From Noviherbaspirillum sedimenti (lineage in GTDB: Bacteria > Pseudomonadota > Gammaproteobacteria > Burkholderiales > Burkholderiaceae_D): a DNA stretch of 64,000 nt. The translations under genes and the position numbers were made by a program. Numbering within the stretch: the stretch's first letter is position 1; each line of letters starts with the position of its first letter. The stretch is taken from positions 2,108,001 through 2,172,000 of the forward strand of contig NZ_QYUQ01000002.1 of assembly GCF_003590835.1 (NCBI RefSeq), read 5' to 3'. The notes beneath the pieces are model-generated. The model was given only the letters and a program-made list of their open reading frames with translations. It was not told where the DNA came from and searched no databases. Shown here in pieces: positions 51,958 to 61,338 of the stretch.

Positions 51958-53316
51958 GTGAGCCAAAACAGGAAAAAACTGCTCGTCATCGAAGATGACC
52001 CGGGCCTGCAAAAGCAGTTGCGCTGGAGCTTCGACGCATATGAGGTACTGGTGGCAGGCGACCGCGCCGCTGCTCTGGCCGAAGTGCGGCGCCACGAGCC
52101 TGCGGTCATCACCATGGACCTCGGCTTGCCGCCCGACCCCGACGGCGCCTCGGAAGGACTGGCGACCTTGCAGCAGATCCTGGCGCTGACACCGGATGCC
52201 AAGATCATCGTCCTGTCCGGTAACCAGGAACGCGCCAATGCAGTCAAGGCGATCGGCATGGGCGCCTACGATTTCCACCAGAAGCCCTTCGAGCCCGAAT
52301 TGCTGGCGCTGGTGATCGAACGCGCTTTTTTCCTGCATGCGCTGCAGCAGGAAAACCGCCAGCTGCTGCAGACCCAGGGCGATTCCCCGATGGGTGGCAT
52401 CGTCAGCCGCGATCCCGGCATGCTGAAAGTGTGCCGCAGCATCGAGAAGGTGGCGCCCTCCTCTGCCACCGTGATGGTGCTGGGCGAAAGCGGCACCGGC
52501 AAGGAAGTGCTGGCGCGCGCGCTGCACCAGTTGAGCCCGCGCCGCGACAAGCGCTTCATGGCGATCAACTGCGCCGCGATTCCCGAAAATCTGCTGGAAA
52601 GCGAATTGTTCGGCTATGAAAAAGGCGCCTTCACGGGCGCTGCCAAGCAAACCGTCGGCAAGATCGAACTGGCCCATGAAGGCACATTCTTCCTCGACGA
52701 AGTGGGCGACCTGCCAATGGCGCTGCAGGCCAAACTGCTGCGCTTCCTGCAGGAGCGCGTGATCGAGCGGATCGGCGGCCACAAGGAAATCCCGGTGGAC
52801 GTGCGCATCGTCTGCGCCACCCACCAAAAACTCAAGGAACTGACCGCCGCCGGAAAATTCCGCGAAGACCTGTATTACCGGCTGAGCGAGATCGTCGTCA
52901 CGATTCCGCCCTTGCGCGAACGCATCGGCGACGCCGCTTTGCTGGCGCACCACTTCAAGAACCGCTTCAGCGACGCCGAGGGGCGCTCGCGCCTGAATTT
53001 CAGCGCCGACGCCCTGGCCATGATCGAAAGCCACACCTGGCCCGGCAACGTGCGTGAAATGGAAAACTGCATCAAACGGGCCGTCATCATGACCGACGGC
53101 CCGCAGATCACCGCCGACGACCTCGGGCTGGCGGAGTCCGGCGCGACGGAAGAGCCGCTCAACCTGCGCCAGATACGCGACGAGGCTGAATACAAGGCGC
53201 TGGTAAAGGCGCTGGCGCGAACCGACGGCAATATCGTCAAGGCCGCCGAAATGCTGGGGGTGAGCCGGCCGACCATTTACGATCTGATGACCCGCCACGG
53301 CGTCAAGCAGGCTTGA
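51958..53316 (+). CDS. prsR: XrtA/PEP-CTERM system response regulator PrsR (sigma-54 activator)
   Basis: A 452-residue sigma-54-dependent activator starting at GTG. The receiver domain has EDDPGLQKQL and a phosphoacceptor Asp in TMDLGLPPDPDG near 56; the AAA+ domain has GESGTGKEVLARALHQ near 175, GAFTGA near 223 for sigma-54 contact and a second-region arginine tract; a Fis-type helix-turn-helix (NIVKAAEMLGVSRPTIYDLM) is at the C-terminus. In Aquincola, PrsK/PrsR with RpoN control PEP-CTERM genes and floc formation. The -24/-12 promoters at 39863, 43324 and 47332 are its likely targets. Confidence 0.95.
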   Translation: MSQNRKKLLVIEDDPGLQKQLRWSFDAYEVLVAGDRAAALAEVRRHEPAVITMDLGLPPDPDGASEGLATLQQILALTPDAKIIVLSGNQERANAVKAIGMGAYDFHQKPFEPELLALVIERAFFLHALQQENRQLLQTQGDSPMGGIVSRDPGMLKVCRSIEKVAPSSATVMVLGESGTGKEVLARALHQLSPRRDKRFMAINCAAIPENLLESELFGYEKGAFTGAAKQTVGKIELAHEGTFFLDEVGDLPMALQAKLLRFLQERVIERIGGHKEIPVDVRIVCATHQKLKELTAAGKFREDLYYRLSEIVVTIPPLRERIGDAALLAHHFKNRFSDAEGRSRLNFSADALAMIESHTWPGNVREMENCIKRAVIMTDGPQITADDLGLAESGATEEPLNLRQIRDEAEYKALVKALARTDGNIVKAAEMLGVSRPTIYDLMTRHGVKQA

Positions 53317-53336
53317 ACTGCGGTGTAACACCAGCC

Positions 53337-54938
53337 ATGTCAATGTCCCATCTCGTGCATGAGTCGATCATTCGCCAGGCGATGCAGGCGCCGGCATCGC
53401 CTGCACTGGCCTACGGACGGCAGCGCTGGGACTATGCCGCACTGGGCGGTGCGCTGGAGGCATTTGCGCAAGGCTTGCTGGGGCTTGGCCTGCAGCGCGG
53501 CGAGCGGGTCGCAGTTTATCTGGAAAAGCGACTGGAAGGCGTGGCGGCCATGTTCGGCACCGCCGCCGCCGGCGCTGTGTTCGTGCCGGTCAACCCGCTG
53601 CTCAAATCCCATCAACTGGCCCATATCCTGCGCGACTGCGACGTGCGGGTACTGGTGACATCGGCCGAGCGGCTGGCCATGCTGGGCGATGCGCTGGCCG
53701 GTTGCCCCGCCCTCCACACGGTTGTGGTGACGGCAACGGCCGCGCCGCCGGCCATTGCGAGCTCCTGCGCAGTGCTTGCCTGGGACAGCCTGCTGGCCGG
53801 CGCCCGTGGCCCGAGCGGTCGACTGCCGCATCGCCGCATCGACGGCGACATGGCGGCGATCCTGTACACCTCCGGCAGCACCGGGCAGCCCAAAGGCGTG
53901 GTGCTGTCGCACCGCAACCTGGTGGCCGGCGCCGCCAGCGTCGCCAGCTATCTGCAAAACACCCCTGGCGACCGCATCCTGGCGGTGCTGCCGCTGAGTT
54001 TCGATTACGGCCTGAACCAGTTGACCACCGCGTTCGAGGTCGGCGCATCCGCAGTGCTGATGAATTACCTGCTGCCCCGGGATATACCTGCCGCGGTTGC
54101 CGAACACGGCATCACCGGACTGGCTGCCGTCCCTGCGCTGTGGATGCAGCTGGCGCGGCAAGCCTGGCCGCAACAGGATTCCCTGCGCTACATCACCAAC
54201 TCCGGCGGCGCCATGCCGCAGACGACCCTGGCCTTGTTGCGTCAGGCCCTGCCGGCGGCCAAGGTGTTCCTGATGTATGGCCTGACCGAGGCCTTCCGCT
54301 CCACATACCTGCCGCCGGACGAACTGGCGCGGCGGCCGGATTCGATCGGTCGGGCGATTCCCAACGCTGAAGTCATGGTATTGCGCCCGGACGGTTCGCC
54401 TTGCGCTGCCGGCGAAGCCGGTGAACTGGTGCATCGCGGGGCGCTGGTCGCGCTGGGTTACTGGAACGACCCCGAGCGTACCGCGCAGCGCTTCCGCCCC
54501 CTGCCGGGTGACGGCGCCGGCCTGCCGCTGGCGGAAATCGCGGTATGGTCGGGCGATACCGTGAAGATGGATGAAGACGGCTTCCTGTACTTTGTCGGCC
54601 GCGGCGACGACATGATCAAGGTTTCCGGCTATCGCATCAGCCCGACTGAAATCGAGGAAGTCATCGCGGCCACCGGACTGGTGGCGGAAGCCGCGGCCTT
54701 CGGCGTACCCCACCCGAGCCTCGGGCAAGCCATCGTGGCCGTCGTCAAGCCGGGCGACGATGGCGTAACGCCGCAATTGCTGCTGCAGGAATGCCGCCGT
54801 CATCTACCCGCCTACATGGTGCCATTGCATATCGCCGTCCATGACGACGACCTGCCGCGCAACCCGAATGGCAAGATCGACCGCAAGGCGCTGCAGGCAG
54901 CGTTTTCCGGCTTGTTTGAAAATGAGGCTGAATCATGA
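53337..54938 (+). CDS. acyl-CoA ligase (AMP-forming), exosortase A system-associated
   Basis: A 533-residue adenylate-forming ligase (TIGR03098 type). The AMP-binding signature YTSGSTGQPKGVVLSH near residue 183, YGLTEAFRS near 315, DTVKMDEDGFLYFVGRGDD near 408 and the C-terminal catalytic Lys in NPNGKIDRKAL are all present. It activates a carboxylic acid, likely transferring it to the ACP or CoA for decoration of the EPS or a lipid carrier; the substrate is unknown. ATG at 53337 is used; a TTG 24 bases earlier is in frame. Overlaps the decarboxylase gene by ATGA. Confidence 0.93.
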   Translation: MSMSHLVHESIIRQAMQAPASPALAYGRQRWDYAALGGALEAFAQGLLGLGLQRGERVAVYLEKRLEGVAAMFGTAAAGAVFVPVNPLLKSHQLAHILRDCDVRVLVTSAERLAMLGDALAGCPALHTVVVTATAAPPAIASSCAVLAWDSLLAGARGPSGRLPHRRIDGDMAAILYTSGSTGQPKGVVLSHRNLVAGAASVASYLQNTPGDRILAVLPLSFDYGLNQLTTAFEVGASAVLMNYLLPRDIPAAVAEHGITGLAAVPALWMQLARQAWPQQDSLRYITNSGGAMPQTTLALLRQALPAAKVFLMYGLTEAFRSTYLPPDELARRPDSIGRAIPNAEVMVLRPDGSPCAAGEAGELVHRGALVALGYWNDPERTAQRFRPLPGDGAGLPLAEIAVWSGDTVKMDEDGFLYFVGRGDDMIKVSGYRISPTEIEEVIAATGLVAEAAAFGVPHPSLGQAIVAVVKPGDDGVTPQLLLQECRRHLPAYMVPLHIAVHDDDLPRNPNGKIDRKALQAAFSGLFENEAES

Positions 54939-56170
54939 ACAGCGACAAACCCAGGCATGCGCCGCAATCGCAATTCCCGGTGCGCGACGGCCACCTGCAC
55001 ATCGGCGGCATTGCCTTGCCGCGCCTGGCCCAGCGCGTCGGCCGCACACCCTTCTATGCCTATGACCGCGCCTTGCTGACGGCGCGGGCGCGCGAGTTGC
55101 GGGCGGCGCTGCCCGCCGGCCTGCGCCTGCACTATTCCCTCAAGGCCAATCCAATGCCGGCGCTGGTGCAGCACATGTCCAGCCTGGTCGATGGCCTCGA
55201 TGTCGCTTCCGGCGGCGAATTGAAAGTCGCCCTGGATACCGGCATGCAAGCGCAGCACATCAGTTTTGCCGGACCGGGCAAGACCGACGCCGAGCTGACG
55301 CAGGCAATTGCCGCTGGCGCCGTGCTGCACCTGGAATCGCTGCGCGAACTGGAAAGCGTCGCCCGCATCGGTGAGGCACTGGGGCTGCGACCAATGGTCA
55401 TGCTGCGGATCAACCCGGATTTCGAACTGAAATCCTCGGGCATGAAAATGGGCGGCGGCCCGAGGCAATTCGGTGTGGATGTGGAACAGGCGCCGCAACT
55501 GCTGCGGCGCATCAGCGAGCTCGGGCTCGACTGGCAAGGTCTGCATATCTTCAGTGGCTCGCAATGCCTCAACGCCCAGGCAATTGCGGAAACCCAGAGC
55601 AAGACGTTCGAGCTGGCCTTGCGGCTGGCCGACCACGCCGCGCAAGCGCCGCGCCTCTTGAATATCGGCGGCGGCTTCGGCATCCCCTATTTCGCCGGCG
55701 AGACGGCGCTGCAGGTGGGCCCGATCGCCGACAATCTGGCGCACTGGCTGCCGCGCGCGCAAGCCGCCTTGGGCGGCGCGACAGTGGCACTGGAGCTGGG
55801 GCGCTATCTGGTCGGCGAAGCCGGCATCTATGTCACGCAGGTGATCGACCGCAAGGTCTCGCGCGGCCAGGTGTTTCTGGTCACGGACGGCGGCATGCAC
55901 CATCACCTGGCCGCCTCCGGCAACCTGGGGCAGGTGATCCGCAAGAATTATCCGGTCGCCGTCGGCAACCGCATGAACGAGAAAAGTGGGGAAACCGTTT
56001 CGGTGGTCGGGCCGCTATGCACGCCGCTGGACATGCTGGCCGAGCGCATGGAATTGCCAGCAGCAGATGTCGGCGACCTGATCGTCATATTCCAGTCGGG
56101 CGCCTATGGCTGCAGTGCCAGCCCGTCGGCGTTCCTCGGCCACCCGCAAGCGCTGGAAGTGCTGGTCTAG
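54935..56170 (+). CDS. PLP-dependent decarboxylase, exosortase A system-associated
   Basis: A 411-residue fold-III PLP enzyme related to diaminopimelate and ornithine decarboxylases (TIGR03099 type). The PLP Lys is in LHYSLKANPMPA near residue 71; DVASGGELKVAL near 90; GLHIFSGSQ near 205; LNIGGGFGIPY near 242; and LVGPLCTPLDMLAER near 360 with the Cys of the second active site. It would decarboxylate an amino acid, maybe supplying an amine group for EPS decoration with the ligase upstream. Coupled to the ligase by ATGA. Confidence 0.92.
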   Translation: MNSDKPRHAPQSQFPVRDGHLHIGGIALPRLAQRVGRTPFYAYDRALLTARARELRAALPAGLRLHYSLKANPMPALVQHMSSLVDGLDVASGGELKVALDTGMQAQHISFAGPGKTDAELTQAIAAGAVLHLESLRELESVARIGEALGLRPMVMLRINPDFELKSSGMKMGGGPRQFGVDVEQAPQLLRRISELGLDWQGLHIFSGSQCLNAQAIAETQSKTFELALRLADHAAQAPRLLNIGGGFGIPYFAGETALQVGPIADNLAHWLPRAQAALGGATVALELGRYLVGEAGIYVTQVIDRKVSRGQVFLVTDGGMHHHLAASGNLGQVIRKNYPVAVGNRMNEKSGETVSVVGPLCTPLDMLAERMELPAADVGDLIVIFQSGAYGCSASPSAFLGHPQALEVLV

Positions 56171-56207
56171 CCTGCTGCTGCCGGCCAGCCCGGCACGCTG
56201 GCAATCA

Positions 56208-56843
56208 CTAAAAATAGCTTTCCGGGATGACCAGGATATCGCCCGGCTGCATTGGCACGTTGGCAGAAATGTCGCCATCGCGGATCAGGTCGCTCAGGCG
56301 CACTGCCAGCTGTTGCTGCTTGCCATCGATGTTGCGAATGATGTTGGCGCGATTGCCAGCCGCAAATTCGGTGACACCGCCCACCGCAATCAGCACATCC
56401 ATCAAGGACATGCCCTGCCGGTAAGCCAGCGCCTGCGGCTTGGCTGCCTGGCCGATGACGCGGATCTGTTCGCTATACGGGCCGACAAACGCCGTGACGA
56501 TCACCGTTACCACCGGTTGCTGGATGAATTTGGCCAGCGCCTTTTCGATATCCCTGGCCAGCTGCGTCGGCGTCTTGCCGCTGGCGGTCAGATCTTCCAC
56601 CAGCGGCGTGGTGATCTTGCCATCGGGACGCACTGCCACCGACATTGACACTTCGGGATTGCGCCAGACGGTGACGCTGACGGTATCGCCGGGGCCGATC
56701 AGGTAATCGCGCGGCGAAGAAGGCGCCGCAGCTGCGGCGACCGACAACTGCGGCGCGGTGGTACAGCCGCCGACGACAAGTAGGGCCAGGCCAAATGCCG
56801 CCAGGCCCAGTATTTTAACGAGCTCACGGAAAAGCACTTTCAC
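56208..56843 (-). CDS. XrtA/PEP-CTERM system polysaccharide export lipoprotein (EpsE-like)
   Basis: A 211-residue outer-membrane polysaccharide export (Wza/OPX family) lipoprotein. The signal has a lipobox LVVGGC near residue 27; the PES domain follows (DYLIGPGDTVSVTVWRNPEVS near 45, then VRPDGKITTPLVEDL), and a SLBB-like part GQAAKPQALAYRQGMSL near 138. It starts at GTG (56843) with AAAGGAA upstream; ATGs further back have no ribosome site. Its strand is opposite to the rest of the locus and divergent from the chain-length gene, unlike the usual tandem order in XrtA loci. Confidence 0.92.
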   Translation of the reverse strand: MKVLFRELVKILGLAAFGLALLVVGGCTTAPQLSVAAAAAPSSPRDYLIGPGDTVSVTVWRNPEVSMSVAVRPDGKITTPLVEDLTASGKTPTQLARDIEKALAKFIQQPVVTVIVTAFVGPYSEQIRVIGQAAKPQALAYRQGMSLMDVLIAVGGVTEFAAGNRANIIRNIDGKQQQLAVRLSDLIRDGDISANVPMQPGDILVIPESYF

Positions 56844-57258
56844 TTGAGTTTCCTTTTTTCCAGTATGAGAGGTGAGGCGCTCCACCGGCGCATGCCACTT
56901 GGCAATGAAATTACAACACGATGTTACCATTACCATAAGATAAAAATTTCCTTAGTAACACTAATATCACCATTTTTCTTTCAAAAAATAGTAAATTTCA
57001 GTCAAATACTCGAAGCTAACTTTCCGTATGGAAATTTATTATCCCGACAAGCAAAAAATGCCCTGAAAAGTAATAACTATTGCAAAATTACACGATTACT
57101 TAGTAGCAAAAATGTTATATTTCCGCGAGAATTTTATTTTTCAATTTGGCAACATCGTCACTGATCATCGCTCGCGCAGCATAGGCACGCATACAGGCTG
57201 ACCCTTTCGCCCTTGCATACGCTGGCGCCGACCTGTCCTACACGGAGAATCTGGCAAG
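56844..57258. other. AT-rich divergent region between export lipoprotein and chain-length genes
   Basis: 415 bases without a gene, strongly AT-rich from about 56930 to 57150 compared with the GC-rich neighbours. Two promoters are needed here, one each way; no sigma-54 element with GG-N10-GC was found on either strand. No gene-like ORF was seen. Confidence 0.6.
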
Positions 57259-58788
57259 ATGGAGGAATTGGTATCTCAGTTGCTGGCCCTGGTAAAAGGG
57301 GTCTCGAAATACCGCTGGTATGCGATGGGGATCGCCTGGCTGGTGGCGCTGGCGGGCGGCATCGTCATCTTCAAGCTGCCCGACACCTATCAGTCTTCCG
57401 CCCGGGTGTTCGTCGACACGCAAAGTGTGCTCAAACCACTGCTGTCGGGCATGACCACGATGCCCAATGTGGAACAGCAAGTCTCAATCATGAGCCGCAC
57501 TCTGCTGAGCCGGCCCAATGTCGAACGGGTCATTCGCATGGTAGACCTGGATATCAAGACCGGCACGGCGAAGGACAAGGAAAAGCTGATTGACGAGCTG
57601 ATTTCCCGGATCAAGATCAATGGCACGATCCAGAACGATATCTACACCATTTCCTACACGGGCGAAAAGCCCAGGCTGGCCAAGGACATCGTGCAGTCGC
57701 TGCTCACCATCTTCGTCGAAGGCAGTTTCGGCGGCAAGAAAAACGATTCCGCCAAGGCGATCCAGTTTATCGATGCGCAAATAAAAACCTATGAAGACAA
57801 GCTGGCGACAGCGGAAAATGCACTCAAGGAGTTCAAGCTGAAAAACATGGGCTTGCTGCCGCGCCAGGGTGGCGACTATGGCAGCAAGCTGTATGAAGTA
57901 TCGGAAAACCTGAACCAGGCCCGGCTGGAACTGCGCGAAGCCGAGCAGGCCCGGGATGCGATCAAACGCCAGATATCGGGGGACGATGGCGGCCGCGGCG
58001 CCGCGCCGGCACCGGTCAGTGTCGTCAATCCTGAAATCGATGAACGGATCCAGTCCCTGCAGAAGAACCTCGACAACCTGCACCTGCAGTTTACCGAGCA
58101 GCATCCCGATATCGTTTCGACCAAGCGCCTGATCGCCCAGCTCGAGGCGCGCAAGCTCGAAGAGGCCAAACAGAAAAAAACCGGCGGCGACCCCGGTGCC
58201 AACTACAGTCCGATGCTGCAGCAGTTGAAAGTGTCACTCTCCGCAGCGGAAGCCAGAGCGGCCTCGATGCGCGCACGCGTCGATGAATACGCCTCGCGCG
58301 TTGCCCACTTGAAGCAAATGAGCCTGGCGGCACCGGAGATCGAAACCCAGATGGCCCAGCTCAACCGCGACTACCAGGTGAACAAGGAAAACTATGAAAA
58401 GCTGGTTGCCAGCCGCGAGGCCGCCAAGCTGTCCGATGAGTTGAGTGCGACGACGGAAATGATGACCTTCCGGGTGATCGACCCGCCGACCCTGCCCTTG
58501 CAAGCCACTGGTCCGAAGCGCGCATTGCTGTTTTCCGGCTTGCTGGCGGGCGCCCTGGTGGCGGGGATTGCGTTTGCCTTCCTGATGAGTAAAATCCGGC
58601 CGACTTTCCTGAGCCAGAACGAACTGCGCAATGAAACCGGCTTGCCGATACTGGGTACGGTATCGATGATCTGGACCAATCAGGAACAGCGGCGACGCAA
58701 GAAAAGGCTGGTGGCCTTTGGCCTGTCATTCATGGGCCTGCTTGCCTTGTACGGCGGCCTGATGTCATTCATGCTGCTGCGCGCCTAG
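57259..58788 (+). CDS. XrtA system polysaccharide chain-length determinant
   Basis: A 509-residue inner-membrane Wzz/GNVR-type polysaccharide co-polymerase controlling EPS chain length. One helix near residue 20-38 (MGIAWLVALAGGIVIFKL), a long periplasmic coiled-coil region (about 150-400, with QSLQKNLDNLHLQFTEQHPD), and C-terminal helices at about 425-445 (ALLFSGLLAGALVAGIAFAF) and 485-505. It works with the separate tyrosine kinase encoded next. ATG 57259 follows AATCTGGCAAG; a weak ribosome site. Family TIGR03007 type. Confidence 0.93.
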   Translation: MEELVSQLLALVKGVSKYRWYAMGIAWLVALAGGIVIFKLPDTYQSSARVFVDTQSVLKPLLSGMTTMPNVEQQVSIMSRTLLSRPNVERVIRMVDLDIKTGTAKDKEKLIDELISRIKINGTIQNDIYTISYTGEKPRLAKDIVQSLLTIFVEGSFGGKKNDSAKAIQFIDAQIKTYEDKLATAENALKEFKLKNMGLLPRQGGDYGSKLYEVSENLNQARLELREAEQARDAIKRQISGDDGGRGAAPAPVSVVNPEIDERIQSLQKNLDNLHLQFTEQHPDIVSTKRLIAQLEARKLEEAKQKKTGGDPGANYSPMLQQLKVSLSAAEARAASMRARVDEYASRVAHLKQMSLAAPEIETQMAQLNRDYQVNKENYEKLVASREAAKLSDELSATTEMMTFRVIDPPTLPLQATGPKRALLFSGLLAGALVAGIAFAFLMSKIRPTFLSQNELRNETGLPILGTVSMIWTNQEQRRRKKRLVAFGLSFMGLLALYGGLMSFMLLRA

Positions 58789-58880
58789 GCAAGCGCGATG
58801 CACATCAGCCGCATCATGAATTCAATACGGAATTGGCGTCGGCAATCGCATGCGGCCGGCCAGGATGATAGAGGTTTAGC

Positions 58881-59771
58881 GTGAGCATAATCGAAAAAGC
58901 GATCGACAAGCTGGATCAGGGCAAGGGTGACGCGCCGCGCGCACCCATCATCGCCAGCGCCGCCGAGGCTGCGCAAAAAATCGCAGTACCCGCAGTACCG
59001 ACACCCGCAGCCGCAGCCGAAGCAAGGGCAAGCACAGGCGCGACATCGAAACGGGTGGAGATCAACCTGGCCCGCCTGCACGACCTCGGCATGGTCACCC
59101 CGGATGGCGGCAGGACTGCGATCGCCGAGGAATTCCGGCTCATCAAGCGCCCGCTGATCGACAAGGCCTTCGACCGGGCGAGCGGCGTTGCGTCGAATCA
59201 CGCCAACCTGATCATGGTGACCAGTTCGCTGCCCGGCGAAGGCAAGAGCTTTTGCGCGGTGAACCTGGCCATCAGCATTGCCATGGAAATGGACCATACG
59301 GTGCTGCTGGTCGATGCCGACGTCGCACGGCCCTCGGTCCCGCATTTCCTCGGCTTGAAAAATGACACCGGGCTGATGGATGTCTTGCTAGATGACAAGC
59401 TGGATCTGGCCGATGTCATGCTCAGGACCAATATCGATTCCCTGAGTTTCCTGCCTGCGGGGAAAAGCCATCGCCATGCGACCGAACTGCTGGCCAGCCA
59501 GTCGATGAGCCGCCTGCTCGACGAGATCGCCAAACGTTATCCAGACCGGATCGTGATTTTCGATTCGCCGCCGGTATTGCTGACCACCGAATCGCGCGTG
59601 CTGGCCAGCCAGATGGGACAGATCGTGATGGTGGTGGAAGCCGAGAAAACCACGCAACACGCGGTCAAGGCAGTACTGCGCCAGCTTGGCGCGTCGACCA
59701 ACATCAGCCTGCTGTACAACAAGTCCAGGGGATTTTCGGGCGAAGAATATTATGGCCGCTACTATAACTAG
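58881..59771 (+). CDS. XrtA-associated tyrosine autokinase
   Basis: A 296-residue BY-kinase of the CpsD/Wzc cytoplasmic type (TIGR03018). Walker A SSLPGEGKSFCAVNL near residue 114, Walker A' VLLVDADVARPSVPHFLG near 150, Walker B IVIFDSPPVLL near 228 and a C-terminal tyrosine cluster EEYYGRYYN that is autophosphorylated. It couples EPS polymerisation and export with the chain-length protein. GTG start with AGAGG upstream. The next gene's start overlaps its last 20 bases. Confidence 0.93.
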   Translation: MSIIEKAIDKLDQGKGDAPRAPIIASAAEAAQKIAVPAVPTPAAAAEARASTGATSKRVEINLARLHDLGMVTPDGGRTAIAEEFRLIKRPLIDKAFDRASGVASNHANLIMVTSSLPGEGKSFCAVNLAISIAMEMDHTVLLVDADVARPSVPHFLGLKNDTGLMDVLLDDKLDLADVMLRTNIDSLSFLPAGKSHRHATELLASQSMSRLLDEIAKRYPDRIVIFDSPPVLLTTESRVLASQMGQIVMVVEAEKTTQHAVKAVLRQLGASTNISLLYNKSRGFSGEEYYGRYYN

Positions 59772-60132
59772 GCTGAATGCAAGCCGGGGCCGGCTGCCTG
59801 TAACTTCGGTGGCGACGGTATCGGCGCTTGCCTCGCTGCTCTTGCTGGCGGCGCCGGGCGCCGGCGCCGCGCAGTGGACATTCACGCCCAGCGTCGGCTT
59901 GGCCGAGATCTACAGCGACAATCTGCGGCTGACGCCGCGCGGTACCGAACGCAGCGAATTCATTACCCAGGTCACGCCGGGCCTGGCGATTGCCGGCGAC
60001 GGGCCACGCCTGAAGTTCAAGGCCAACTACAAAATGCAGAATTTCGCCTATGCCAGGCAGGGCGGCTTCAGCAGCAACCACCAGTTCATCGGCAATGCCG
60101 ACGCTGAACTGGTCGATCAGCTTTTTTTTTGA
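59752..60132 (+). CDS. PEP-CTERM system-associated outer-membrane beta-barrel (TIGR03016), N-terminal part before a frameshift
   Basis: The first 126 residues of an outer-membrane barrel with a signal peptide (TSVATVSALASLLLLAAPGAGA) then the first strands (WTFTPSVGLAEIYSDNLRLTPRG near 45). The frame stops in a run of nine T (60122-60130). With one T fewer the reading continues FLNGKASLSQQTISPFDI, exactly joining the next frame. So this and 60129-61322 are one gene split by a single-base insertion, real or in the sequence. The start at 59752 overlaps the tyrosine kinase end. Confidence 0.8.
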   Translation: MAATITRLNASRGRLPVTSVATVSALASLLLLAAPGAGAAQWTFTPSVGLAEIYSDNLRLTPRGTERSEFITQVTPGLAIAGDGPRLKFKANYKMQNFAYARQGGFSSNHQFIGNADAELVDQLFF

Positions 60133-61322
60133 ACGGCAAGGCATCGCTCAGCCAGCAAACCATTTCGCCTTTTGACATCCAGCCAGCCAGCACGGCCAAC
60201 CCGAGCAGCAACCGCACTGACATCCGGACTTACAGCCTCAGCCCCTACCTGCGCCATCGCTTCGGCAGCGCCGCCGTGGCCGAGATGCGCTACACCCATG
60301 ATGCGGTCGCCAGCAGTGCCGGCGGGCTGCTCGACAGCAGCAATGACAGCATCCGGCTCAGTCTCGACAGTGGCGCCGCCTTTCGTACCGTGGGATGGGG
60401 CTGGCGCTACAGCCGCCAGGATACCGATTACGACAATGCGAATTCGCTGCGCATGGAAGAAACCGCAGCCAGCCTGCGCTACCTGCTGACGCCGCGCTTC
60501 GCCCTGACCTCGAGCGTCGGCTACGAAAAAAGCAATTACCTCTCGCTGGGCGCCAAGCCGCAAGGCAGCTTCTGGCAGGCCGGCGTATCCTGGGCGCCCA
60601 CAAGCAGGACTAATCTCGAGGCCAGCGCCGGCCATCGCTATTTTGGCAAATCTTATTCCCTGCTGGCCCGGCACCGTGCCCGCAACACCGTCTGGGTCGT
60701 CAGCTATGGGGATCAGATCAGCACCACGCAATCGCAATTCCAGGTGCCGGCCAGCCTGGACACTTCGGCATTTCTCAACCAGATGCTGCAAGCGGGTATC
60801 CCCGACGACGCCTTGCGCCAGCAAGCAGTGGATAAAATCATCCAGGACAATGGCTTGCCGGCATCGCTCAATACATCGGTCAATTCATTGACCAACCGTG
60901 TCTTCCTGGAAAAGCGCTGGCAGGCATCGGTGGCGATCAATGGCGCCAGGAACACGCTGCTGCTGAGCCTGTTCGACACCAATCGCAGCGCCCAGACAGC
61001 CCGTGCGGCCGATACCGCCTTGCTGGGCGCCGCCAACCTGGCGCAGGAAGACGATACGCATCAAGCCGGCATCGACGCCTTGTGGAACTGGCACCCCACT
61101 TCCCGTACCAGCTTGAGCGCCGGCCTGGGCTATGTGCGCGCCGAGTCACTTGCCACCAGCCTGCTGACCAATACCCGCACCTACCGGCTGGCGCTGAACC
61201 GCCAATTCGCACCGAAGCTGAAGGGAACGCTGGAGTATCGCCACCTGCAGCAGGAATACAACCAGCCCGGCCGGGACGTGCGCGAGAACGCCCTCACGGC
61301 TTCCCTTTTACTGACTTTCTAG
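60129..61322 (+). CDS. PEP-CTERM system-associated outer-membrane beta-barrel (TIGR03016), main part after the frameshift
   Basis: About 397 residues of amphipathic beta-strands (RTYSLSPYLRHRFGSAAVAEM, then EYRHLQQEYNQPGRDVREN) ending in a barrel-type terminal Phe (ASLLLTF). Together with 59752-60132 the intact protein would be about 522 residues, near the family length. It probably serves as an outer-membrane porin for the EPS or PEP-CTERM system. The nominal start TTG at 60129 is only the frame junction. If the frame break is real, the gene is inactive in this strain. Confidence 0.82.
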   Translation: MNGKASLSQQTISPFDIQPASTANPSSNRTDIRTYSLSPYLRHRFGSAAVAEMRYTHDAVASSAGGLLDSSNDSIRLSLDSGAAFRTVGWGWRYSRQDTDYDNANSLRMEETAASLRYLLTPRFALTSSVGYEKSNYLSLGAKPQGSFWQAGVSWAPTSRTNLEASAGHRYFGKSYSLLARHRARNTVWVVSYGDQISTTQSQFQVPASLDTSAFLNQMLQAGIPDDALRQQAVDKIIQDNGLPASLNTSVNSLTNRVFLEKRWQASVAINGARNTLLLSLFDTNRSAQTARAADTALLGAANLAQEDDTHQAGIDALWNWHPTSRTSLSAGLGYVRAESLATSLLTNTRTYRLALNRQFAPKLKGTLEYRHLQQEYNQPGRDVRENALTASLLLTF

Positions 61323-61338
61323 CGGCACGAGGCGATTC

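Noticed and set aside
51730..53343. 537-codon minus-strand frame opposite prsR
   Set aside because: Shadow of a gene with clear receiver, AAA+ and Fis domains.
53340..54803. 487-codon minus-strand frame opposite the acyl-CoA ligase
   Set aside because: Shadow frame without motifs; the ligase signature is on the plus strand.
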